Below, piece after piece: positions 6,887 to 12,789 of a stretch of 12,892 bases of DNA. The stretch comes from JBCDCU01 sp039180865. Its GTDB lineage: Bacteria; Pseudomonadota; Alphaproteobacteria; Rhizobiales; JACESI01. The notes beneath the pieces were generated by a model. It saw only the letters and a program-made list of their open reading frames with translations. It ran no database searches and was not told the DNA's origin. A program made the translations under genes and the position numbers. The stretch spans positions 1 to 12,892 of the forward strand of contig JBCDCZ010000122.1 of NCBI GenBank assembly GCA_039180865.1, given 5' to 3'. Position 1 is the first letter of the stretch. Every line of letters begins with the position of its first letter.

Positions 6887-6915
6887 GGGGTCAGCCATTC
6901 GGAAAACCTGACCCC
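6887..6915 (-). repeat. Inverted repeat in the leader of the unknown gene
   Basis: GGGGTCAG at 6887-6894 and CTGACCCC at 6908-6915 form a perfect 8-base stem with a 13-base loop, 46 bases before the ATG at 6841. No T-tract follows. It could be an RNA hairpin in the leader, a protein-binding palindrome, or a REP-like dispersed repeat; GGGGTCAG-containing palindromes occur in some REP families, but copy number cannot be judged here. Confidence 0.55.
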
Positions 6916-6959
6916 TGTCTCACTTGCTTCGCCGCTGCCTGTCCTGCTTATTCGACGAA

Positions 6960-7016
6960 AGTTCTCCACCTAAAGGAGTACGACTAAAGTTTAATTCACA
7001 CAACCTCTGGAGAACT
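6960..7016. repeat. 9-base inverted repeat around a short intergenic segment
   Basis: AGTTCTCCA (6960-6968) is the exact reverse complement of TGGAGAACT (7008-7016), with 39 bases between. A competing smaller pairing, CTCC (6964-6967) with GGAG (6975-6978), uses the same left arm. A separate GCGGG/CCCGC hairpin follows at 7023-7037. The segment lies between the LysE-type gene (which ends at 7122) and the unknown gene on the minus strand, so it may be part of that gene's promoter or leader. Confidence 0.4.
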
Positions 7017-7121
7017 GCGTAGGCGGGCTTCTCCCGCGAATTCTGTGCGAAACACATTCAATCCGTATGCCAGACGGTCACAAACTTCACGAGAGGGGCT
7101 TCCGCTCAAACATCCAGGGTC

Positions 7122-7718
7122 TCAGTCCAGAACCATTGGCACAACGGACGCGACGAGAAGAACGCCCATCGAAATGTTGAAAAACCGGAGCCGTGCCGAT
7201 GTTCCAAGGAACCGTTTCAAGACAGTCCCAAAACTTGTCCAAAGGGCAATGCAAGGAAAATTGAGTGCGAGGAACGTCAGAACCGCGATTGCGAGAGTTG
7301 CACCGAGGGCATCGGCCGGTGTGTAGACGACAATCGCTGTGAGCGCCATTGTCCATGCTTTCGGGTTGACCCATTGAAACGCAGACGCCTCAAGAAACGT
7401 CATGGCGCGACGTGGTTTCTCACGGTCCGCCATCGAGCCGGATGTCGCAATTCTGAAGGCGAGATATAGAAGGTAAGCCGCGCCAGCAAACTTTAGAGCG
7501 AGATGAAGGACAGGTACGGCGGTCAGCAGCGCACCGAGCCCAAGTCCGACTGAGATCATCAGGATAGCAAAGCCGATGGCGACACCTGCCATATGGGGAA
7601 TGCTTTTCAAGAAGCCGAAGTTTGCACCCGAGGCAAGCAGCATCAGATTGTTGGGCCCCGGCGTAATGGAAGAGGCAAAGGCAAAAAGTGCGAGAGACAG
7701 CACAGCTTCAATTGTCAT
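7122..7718 (-). CDS. LysE/RhtB-family amino-acid exporter
   Basis: A 198-residue inner-membrane protein with about six hydrophobic segments (roughly 1-25, 38-62, 66-92, 110-130, 134-158 and 172-195). The family motif SSITPGPNNLMLLASG lies after the first segment, and FQWVNPKAWTMAL near residue 115 is also typical of RhtB-type exporters, which expel amino acids such as threonine, homoserine, leucine or cysteine. The ATG has an AAGGATC ribosome binding site. It is transcribed divergently from an Lrp/AsnC regulator across a 105-base gap, the classic arrangement of an exporter controlled by an amino-acid-sensing regulator. The substrate cannot be read from sequence. Confidence 0.92.
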   Translation of the reverse strand: MTIEAVLSLALFAFASSITPGPNNLMLLASGANFGFLKSIPHMAGVAIGFAILMISVGLGLGALLTAVPVLHLALKFAGAAYLLYLAFRIATSGSMADREKPRRAMTFLEASAFQWVNPKAWTMALTAIVVYTPADALGATLAIAVLTFLALNFPCIALWTSFGTVLKRFLGTSARLRFFNISMGVLLVASVVPMVLD

Positions 7719-7785
7719 CGGGTGGATCCTTTCCTAGAAACATTCACCGATGACAAGAAAATGGGCTTAAAGTGACGATAAATCC

Positions 7786-7820
7786 TTGCTTTATTGCGTA
7801 AATTCGGCCTAATTTTGCAA
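7786..7820. promoter_or_regulatory. Promoter and probable Lrp-type operator between lysE-like and lrp-like genes
   Basis: The AT-rich segment contains an imperfect palindrome, TTGCGTAAATT (7794-7804) facing AATTTTGCAA (7811-7820), resembling the degenerate palindromes bound by Lrp/AsnC proteins. It overlaps promoter-like boxes for the plus-strand regulator: TTGCTT (7786-7791), a 17-base spacer and CTAATT (7809-7814), with a start just before the ATG at 7824. Overlap of operator and promoter would fit autoregulation. All of this is inference from pattern. Confidence 0.4.
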
Positions 7821-7823
7821 CTT

Positions 7824-8276
7824 ATGAAAGATATTAATGAAATTGACCAAAGAATATTGCGCGTTCTCGAGCATGACGGCCGAATAACCAATTCAGAGCT
7901 GGCCAACCGGGTCGGTCTCTCCGCATCAGCCTGCTTGCGTCGGGTCCAGGAACTCGAACGGTCCGGCACGATTATGGGATACCGCGCCCGCATCAACCGC
8001 GCGCACCTTGGAACTGCCCTGACGGTGTTCGTGGCTGTTGGCCTGGCACGACATCTAAAGAAAGATCAGGAAGCCTTCGAACAGGCGATGAAAGCGGCAC
8101 CTCAGGTCCGCGAATGCCACAACGTGTCCGGAACGATCGAGTATTGGCTGCGGGTCGAGGTCGCCGACCTCGAAGCCTACAAGCATTTTCATACGGACAT
8201 CCTAGGTACGGTTCCACAAGTCGCCAGCCTCGTTTCCTATTTCGTCATGGGCACACCAAAGGACGAACGCGGTTAG
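7824..8276 (+). CDS. Lrp/AsnC-family transcriptional regulator
   Basis: A 150-residue regulator. The N-terminus MKDINEIDQRILRVLEHDGR is the standard opening, followed by the helix-turn-helix ITNSELANRVGLSASACLRR (21-40). The C-terminal RAM domain (about 65-143) carries VRECHNVSGTIEYWLRVEV, where the glycine-rich turn contributes to ligand binding and octamer assembly. The frame is open from a TTG at 7794, but the ATG at 7824 gives the family N-terminus. No ribosome binding site precedes it and the likely promoter ends very close, so the mRNA may be nearly leaderless. The divergent exporter is the probable target; the demethylase gene downstream, 110 bases away on the same strand, may be another. 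Confidence 0.93.
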   Translation: MKDINEIDQRILRVLEHDGRITNSELANRVGLSASACLRRVQELERSGTIMGYRARINRAHLGTALTVFVAVGLARHLKKDQEAFEQAMKAAPQVRECHNVSGTIEYWLRVEVADLEAYKHFHTDILGTVPQVASLVSYFVMGTPKDERG

Positions 8277-8386
8277 GAAGGGACGCTTCGCAGTCCGAAA
8301 GCGGCGCAAACCGGATTGCGAACGATAAGGTCGCCCGATTAAGCTCAAAAACACTCAACGGCTGATGGTGCCGATTTAAGGGGGAA

Positions 8387-10450
8387 ATGACCTTGGCAAC
8401 GCTCCACCGCGCGAACGATCCGCTACTCCAACCCTTTCAACTTAAACATCTCACGTTGAAAAACCGGATCATGTCGACGGCCCATGAGCCGAATTACCAT
8501 GAAAACGGCCTACCAACCGAGCGTTATTGCCTTTACCACGTTGAGAAAGCCAAAGGCGGTATAGCACTCACCATGACGGCCGGTTCGGCTGTCGTTTCAG
8601 CCGATAGTGCGCCTGCCTTCGGCAATCTCCATGCTTACCGTGACGACATCGTTCAACCAATGCGCAACCTAGTGGACGGCTGCAAAGTGCATGGAGCCGC
8701 CGTCATGATCCAGCTTACGCATCTTGGCAGAAGGACCAATTGGAACAAGGCCGACTGGCTTCCTGTCCTTGCTCCGTCACCAGTACGCGAACCCGCCCAC
8801 CGCGCTTTTCCCAAGGAGATGGAAGACTGGGACATGGATCGCATCATCAGCGATTATGCCGCTGCCGCAGAACGGATGAAGGAAGCAGGTCTCGATGGCA
8901 TCGAGATCGAGTGTTACGGCCATCTTCTTGACGGCTTCTGGTCGCCTGCCACAAACCAGCGAACGGATGACTACGGTGGATCGCTTGAAAACCGGATGCG
9001 CTTTTCTCTGAGCGTCTTTGCAGCAATCCGCAAAGCGGTCGGGCCAGATTTCATCGTCGGTGCCCGTATGGTGACAGACGAACAATGGGATAGAGGGCTT
9101 TCTCGAGAGGACGGTCTCCAAATCGCAAAGCGGCTTATTGAGACCGATTCGGTTGATTTTCTGAACATCATTCGTGGTCATATCGAACACGACGCACCGC
9201 TTTCAAAGGTCATCCCCGTCACAGGATCTCCATCAGCACCTCACCTCGACTTTGCGGGGGAAGTCAGGGCCGAAACTCGTTTTCCAGTCTTCCACGCAGC
9301 GCGCATCAACGATGTGGCAACCGCTCGCCACGCGGTTGCCGAAGGCAAGCTCGACATGGTCGGCATGACCCGCGCCCACATCGCCGATCCCCATATCGTC
9401 AATAAGATCGCGGCAGGCGAGGAAGATAGGATCAGGCCTTGTGTCGGCGCAACCTACTGTCTCGATCGGATCTATGAAGGGCATGAAGCGCTTTGCATCC
9501 ATAATCCCGCCACCGCGCGGGAAGCCACAATGCCTCATGTAATCCAAAGGACGGAAGGCGACCCGCGGCATGTGGTGATCGCGGGCGCTGGACCTGCGGG
9601 CCTTGAAGCGGCCCGTGTCAGCGCGGAGCGCGGCCACAAGGTGACAATATTCGAGGCTGCCGCAAAGGCCGGAGGACAAGTCCAACTCGCAGTCAAAGCA
9701 AAGCGGCGCGCGGAAATGATCGGGATCATCGACTGGCGGCTCAAGGAATTGGAGCGTCTTGGAGCCGTGATCACCTACAACACCTATGCCGAAGCCGAGG
9801 ATATTCTGGCGCTCGACCCTGATATCATCATTGTCGCAACGGGCGGGTTTCCAAACACCAATACCATCGGCGAAGGCGCCGAACTCGCCGTATCGAGCTG
9901 GGATATCCTGGCGGGCGATGTGAAACCGGGCGATAGTGTTCTGCTCTATGACGACAACGGAGCCCATCCGGCCATGGCCGCCAGCGAGATCGTGCTCGAC
10001 CATGGCGCCGACCTCGAAATCGTCTCGCCGGAGCGCTACTTCGCACCCGAAATCGGCGGCCTCAATCTCGTTCCTTATATGGAAAAACTGCACAAAGCAG
10101 GGGCGCAAATCACGCCGATGATGCGCGTCGACCGCTTGAGCCGTGCAGGCAACAAGATCGCCGCGGATCTCGTTTCACCCTACTCGGATAGCAAGATTGC
10201 GACCCGGCTCGTTGATCAGGTGATTGTCGAATATGCGACGGAGCCGGCTGCCGATCTTTATCTCGACCTGAAAGACCGGGCGAAAAATCGCGGTGAAGTA
10301 GATTATGCGGCGTTGCGCAACGGACATCCTCAGAATTTGACGACCAATCCTGATGGACGGTTCCAGCTCTTTCGAATTGGTGACGCGGTTGCTTCGCGCA
10401 ACATCCATGCAGCAATTTACGACGCGCTGAGGCTCGCAAAAGACTTCTAG
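8387..10450 (+). CDS. NADH:flavin oxidoreductase of the dimethylglycine / N-methylproline demethylase family
   Basis: A 687-residue two-part flavoenzyme. Residues about 12-350 form an old-yellow-enzyme barrel binding FMN (LTLKNRIMSTAHE, MIQLTHLGRRT, ATNQRTDDYGGSLENR, VDMVGMTRAHIADP-like DMVGMTRAHIADP). A cysteine cluster follows: Cys352, Cys358 and Cys370. A dinucleotide-binding domain starts at VVIAGAGPAGLEAARV (396-411, Gly400/402/405). The C-terminus DAVASRNIHAAIYDALRLAKDF-type ending is characteristic of DgcA/StcD-like enzymes that remove N-methyl groups from dimethylglycine or N-methylproline during betaine or stachydrine breakdown. Trimethylamine dehydrogenase has Cys at the position of Ala355 here. 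The ribosome binding site AGGGGG lies just before the ATG. No dgcB or Rieske demethylase partner is nearby, so the substrate stays open. Confidence 0.85.
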   Translation: MTLATLHRANDPLLQPFQLKHLTLKNRIMSTAHEPNYHENGLPTERYCLYHVEKAKGGIALTMTAGSAVVSADSAPAFGNLHAYRDDIVQPMRNLVDGCKVHGAAVMIQLTHLGRRTNWNKADWLPVLAPSPVREPAHRAFPKEMEDWDMDRIISDYAAAAERMKEAGLDGIEIECYGHLLDGFWSPATNQRTDDYGGSLENRMRFSLSVFAAIRKAVGPDFIVGARMVTDEQWDRGLSREDGLQIAKRLIETDSVDFLNIIRGHIEHDAPLSKVIPVTGSPSAPHLDFAGEVRAETRFPVFHAARINDVATARHAVAEGKLDMVGMTRAHIADPHIVNKIAAGEEDRIRPCVGATYCLDRIYEGHEALCIHNPATAREATMPHVIQRTEGDPRHVVIAGAGPAGLEAARVSAERGHKVTIFEAAAKAGGQVQLAVKAKRRAEMIGIIDWRLKELERLGAVITYNTYAEAEDILALDPDIIIVATGGFPNTNTIGEGAELAVSSWDILAGDVKPGDSVLLYDDNGAHPAMAASEIVLDHGADLEIVSPERYFAPEIGGLNLVPYMEKLHKAGAQITPMMRVDRLSRAGNKIAADLVSPYSDSKIATRLVDQVIVEYATEPAADLYLDLKDRAKNRGEVDYAALRNGHPQNLTTNPDGRFQLFRIGDAVASRNIHAAIYDALRLAKDF

Positions 10451-10452
10451 CA

Positions 10453-10479
10453 AGCCCCTTTGGATCTGTGGCGGGGGCT
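10453..10479. terminator. Weak hairpin after the demethylase gene
   Basis: AGCCCC (10453-10458) pairs with GGGGCT (10474-10479) across a 15-base loop, three bases after the TAG stop. There is no T-run on the plus side. It may be a poor terminator between the converging demethylase and yebC genes, or only a chance GC stem. Confidence 0.3.
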
Positions 10480-10543
10480 GGAATCTCCTGGCCATCAACA
10501 TCTGACAGCAGGAACGCATCAAAGGGAAGAATGCAAGGAGACG

Positions 10544-11290
10544 TCAGGCCTCCAGCGCCGCCATGACCTCTTCATCGATGTCAAAGTTGGCATAGACGTT
10601 CTGAACGTCGTCGTCATCTTCAAGGGTCGAGATGAGCTTCATCAACGTTCCGGCCTTTTCAGCATCGACCGGCGTATTGGTTTGCGGCTTCCAGATCGGT
10701 TTCACGCTTTCTGCTTCGCCCAGCGTTTCAGCAAGCCCTTTTGAAACCTCGCTGAGATCTTCGAACGCGCAAGTGATTACGTGGCCGTTCTCGTCGGATT
10801 CAACGTCCTCTGCGCCCGCTTCAATAGCTGCTTCCATAATGGCGTCGGCATCACCTGCTTCAGGGGTGTAGGTGATCTCGCCAACCCGATCAAACATGAA
10901 GCCAACGGATCCGGTTTCACCAAGCGCACCGCCATTCTTGGAAAACGTTGCTCTCACGCTTGCTGCTGAACGGTTCCGATTATCGGTCAGGCACTCAACA
11001 ATGACGGCAACGCCTCCTGGGCCGTAACCCTCATAGCGGATTTCCTCGTAATTGTCGGAATCACCGCCCTCCGCTTTCTTAATCGCGCGTTCAATATTGT
11101 CTTTCGGCATCGATTGGCCACGGGCGTTTTGAACGGCGAGGCGAAGGCGCGGATTGCCGTCGATATCGGTGCCACCCATTTTTGCAGCAACCGTAATCTC
11201 CTTAGAGAGCTTTGAGAACATCTTGGAGCGCTTGGCGTCCTGCGCGCCTTTGCGGTACATAATGTTCTTGAATTTACTATGGCCTGCCAT
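10544..11290 (-). CDS. yebC: YebC/PmpR-family regulator
   Basis: A 248-residue protein beginning MAGHSKFKNIMYRKGAQDAK, the hallmark of the family, followed by the conserved SMPKDNIERAIKKAEGG and YEGYGPGGVAVIVECLTDN, the latter in the second domain. The C-terminus is acidic and ends in the usual VYANFDID pattern. Family members are described as DNA-binding regulators and, more recently, as factors that help ribosomes through difficult (proline-rich) stretches. A GAGGGG ribosome binding site precedes the ATG. In many Rhizobiales yebC lies directly upstream of ruvC in the same direction; here about 4.3 kb intervenes. It converges with the demethylase gene. Confidence 0.95.
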   Translation of the reverse strand: MAGHSKFKNIMYRKGAQDAKRSKMFSKLSKEITVAAKMGGTDIDGNPRLRLAVQNARGQSMPKDNIERAIKKAEGGDSDNYEEIRYEGYGPGGVAVIVECLTDNRNRSAASVRATFSKNGGALGETGSVGFMFDRVGEITYTPEAGDADAIMEAAIEAGAEDVESDENGHVITCAFEDLSEVSKGLAETLGEAESVKPIWKPQTNTPVDAEKAGTLMKLISTLEDDDDVQNVYANFDIDEEVMAALEA

Positions 11291-11333
11291 AACCCCTCAT
11301 GCTTCTTTCGTTCCCGGGCAACGCTGAAAAGCC

Positions 11334-11426
11334 TTATAAACAGAGCGCCAATCGGGCGGCAAGGGCATCAATACCAAGCTCTCGGTTTTCTACCGTCCAT
11401 GCATTGCCGAAACGCTGACGAAGACA
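11334..11426 (-). pseudogene. Coding-like tail directly after the GNAT stop codon
   Basis: In the same frame as the GNAT gene, immediately after its TGA, the sequence reads about 30 sense codons (including RFGNAWTVENRELGIDALAA) and then TAA. The composition and codon choice look like a true protein C-terminus rather than random sequence, but it has no start codon of its own. It could be the end of a lost gene, or a former extension of the acetyltransferase. I do not recognise the family. Confidence 0.3.
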
Positions 11427-11900
11427 TCATGCTGTCTCAAGGCGAAACTTGAGAAAGTTTGCCCCGTCATAATCAATCTCACCAATCTGCCTCGCGCCAA
11501 GTCTTTCAAGCGCTCCGAGCTTCTTTCGAGAGGGGGGCAAGAGGAAGGTGACGTAAGATATGCGATCATCAGTCATCGCAAAACCAATCGCCTTTTTTGA
11601 GATCCGCGTTCCAAGACCAAAGGCATCGGGCCGCAAAACCAGTCCGAAATCCCACTCGTCGTTTTCCTTTTGAAAACCACCCCACCCGACATACCGGCCG
11701 TTCGACAAGATCGCCCAATGTCCAAGTCCGTCGCGTTGCCAACACGCTTCCTTTTGAGCAACGAAAGTTTCCACAGCCGCAGTATCCCAGTCGAAGGTCA
11801 AAAGCGGCATGTGTTCCGCAACCCGAGGGTCGGACATATGGGCCAAAATCTCTTCTGGCTCCACTTCTGAGAGCCGGGCAAAAGTAATGTCGTGTTTCAA
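11427..11900 (-). CDS. GNAT-family N-acetyltransferase (RimJ/RimL-like)
   Basis: A 157-residue acetyltransferase. The acetyl-CoA pyrophosphate loop is LVLRPDAFGLGTRISKKAIG (87-106), a form of the R/Q-x-x-G-x-G/A motif. The N-terminus (ITFARLSEVEPEEILAHMSD) and the end (ALERLGARQIGEIDYDG) are typical of the RimJ/RimL-like group that modifies protein N-termini, amino acids or small amines. The substrate is unknown. The start is TTG at 11900, with a GAGGGA ribosome binding site seven bases before it; no ATG or GTG lies closer to the domain. Downstream of the TGA the same frame continues with a coding-like 30-codon tail, reported separately. Confidence 0.85.
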   Translation of the reverse strand: MKHDITFARLSEVEPEEILAHMSDPRVAEHMPLLTFDWDTAAVETFVAQKEACWQRDGLGHWAILSNGRYVGWGGFQKENDEWDFGLVLRPDAFGLGTRISKKAIGFAMTDDRISYVTFLLPPSRKKLGALERLGARQIGEIDYDGANFLKFRLETA

Positions 11901-11937
11901 ATTGGTTTCCCTCGGTGGACGTGAGCGTACAAATCCA

Positions 11938-11968
11938 CTGACTGGATTCTGACTAGATCAGTCAGATC
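11938..11968. repeat. Tandem 11-base repeat plus palindrome upstream of the GNAT gene
   Basis: Two near-identical 11-base units, CTGACTGGATT (11938-11948) and CTGACTAGATC (11949-11959), are followed by the inverted copy AGTCAGATC (11960-11968). The second unit and the inverted copy form a CTGACT-AGATC-AGTCAG hairpin or palindrome. It sits 38-68 bases upstream of the TTG start of the GNAT gene, where an operator would be expected. No T-tract follows, so a terminator is unlikely. Confidence 0.5.
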
Positions 11969-12093
11969 GGTCTCCAAACGGCCAATTCAACGGGATTGAA
12001 TGTCGCAGAAGCGTTGATTGTGCTCATACCCATTGGGAGACAAGATCCACCCAGCACCAACCTTGTCCAACAATAACTTGAAGCATTCATTCT

Positions 12094-12492
12094 TTAATCA
12101 GGCCTTCGGGCGATCAGATCAATTTCGACGAGAGCACCGACCGCAAGCCCTGTGACACCGATGCAGGTTCTTGCCGGTAGCCGTCCCGGCGGGAAATAAG
12201 ATTCATACGCGCGGTTCATGGTCTGATAATCGCGCTCGAAATGCGTGAGATAAACACGCGCCTGGACAACATCCTTCAAATCAAGATCGACGCCCTCAAG
12301 CACAATGGCCAGGTTCTCCATGACCCGGTGTGTTTGTGCGTCGATCCCGTCCGGTAGGGGCTCATCCGGCGCATCAGGAAAGGTCGGCATTTGCCCGGTA
12401 ATGAAAACAAAGCCGCCCGCTTCCACGGCATGGGAGAATGGCGCGACCGGTTTCGGTGCAGTCTTGATATTGAAGAAATTTATATCGCTCAT
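12094..12492 (-). CDS. RidA/YjgF-family protein
   Basis: A 132-residue member of the RidA (YjgF/YER057c/UK114) family, trimeric enzymes that hydrolyse reactive enamine/imine intermediates such as 2-aminoacrylate. Landmarks: APFSHAVEAGGFVFITGQMP near the N-terminus, DVVQARVYLTHF (75-86), and the C-terminal signature ARTCIGVTGLAVGALVEIDL, in which Arg108 is the conserved carboxylate-binding arginine and Glu123 is also conserved. The frame is open 19 codons upstream, but the ATG at 12492 gives the family length and N-terminus. Many RidA paralogues act on other substrates, so the exact reaction is unknown. A good promoter lies just upstream. It is divergent from the sORF/trcR region. Confidence 0.9.
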   Translation of the reverse strand: MSDINFFNIKTAPKPVAPFSHAVEAGGFVFITGQMPTFPDAPDEPLPDGIDAQTHRVMENLAIVLEGVDLDLKDVVQARVYLTHFERDYQTMNRAYESYFPPGRLPARTCIGVTGLAVGALVEIDLIARRPD

Positions 12493-12516
12493 ATCACTTC
12501 GTCTCGTCTTTGACCC

Positions 12517-12546
12517 ATTACATTTTCTATCGAATACGCCTGCCAA
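12517..12546 (-). promoter_or_regulatory. Promoter of the RidA-family gene
   Basis: On the minus strand TTGGCA (12546-12541, five of six consensus) and TGTAAT (12522-12517, five of six) are separated by 18 bases. Transcription would start near 12510, leaving a leader of about 18 bases before the ATG at 12492. Confidence 0.55.
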
Positions 12547-12617
12547 CAAGGTCGGCTATTCTTAGACGGTTTTGCACACTGCTTCCTTCTGCTTGAAACA
12601 AGCTTTTTATCGGAAGT

Positions 12618-12637
12618 CTTTTCAACCTATTGAAAAG
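12618..12637 (+). repeat. Perfect hairpin abutting a ribosome binding site ahead of trcR
   Basis: CTTTTCAA (12618-12625) and TTGAAAAG (12630-12637) are perfect 8-base inverted repeats with a CCTA loop. The right arm runs directly into GGGAGA, the ribosome binding site of a 34-codon ORF starting at 12651, so an RNA hairpin here could affect access to it. A second small stem, GCTTG/CAAGC (12591-12603) followed by TTTTT, lies just upstream and resembles a short terminator. Confidence 0.5.
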
Positions 12638-12650
12638 GGAGATTGCGAAC

Positions 12651-12755
12651 ATGAGGCAAAATCATTATAAGAACTTACACCGTCATGGTCTTTCCCGGGC
12701 AATCCGGCAATTTTCCCTGAAAATTCAGAGACATGGCAGCCCAGGTTCCGCGTGA
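12651..12755 (+). CDS. Possible small ORF of 34 codons upstream of trcR
   Basis: The ATG at 12651 is eight bases after a strong ribosome binding site (GGGAGA at 12637-12642). The 34-residue product starts MRQNHYKNLHRHGLSRAIRQ and is very basic, with four or more histidines and many arginines; no membrane segment or recognised domain. It ends 34 bases before the trcR start on the same strand. It may be a small protein or a leader peptide for trcR. The evidence is the ribosome binding site and position; conservation is untested, and a chance ORF is possible. Confidence 0.35.
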   Translation: MRQNHYKNLHRHGLSRAIRQFSLKIQRHGSPGSA

Positions 12756-12789
12756 TGGCGGTGGGGCTAAAAAAAAGGATTTTTGCACG

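Noticed and set aside
9233..10108. 291-codon minus-strand frame opposite the demethylase
   Set aside because: Antisense shadow of a well-supported flavoprotein; the translation shows no family motifs.
4032..11290. A mobile island or prophage in the interrupted core cluster
   Set aside because: No integrase, transposase, tRNA gene, direct att repeats or clear composition change was seen at the block edges.
12591..12608. GCTTG/CAAGC plus T5 as a true terminator
   Set aside because: No plus-strand gene ends just before it and the stem is only five pairs; treated as part of a possible leader structure.
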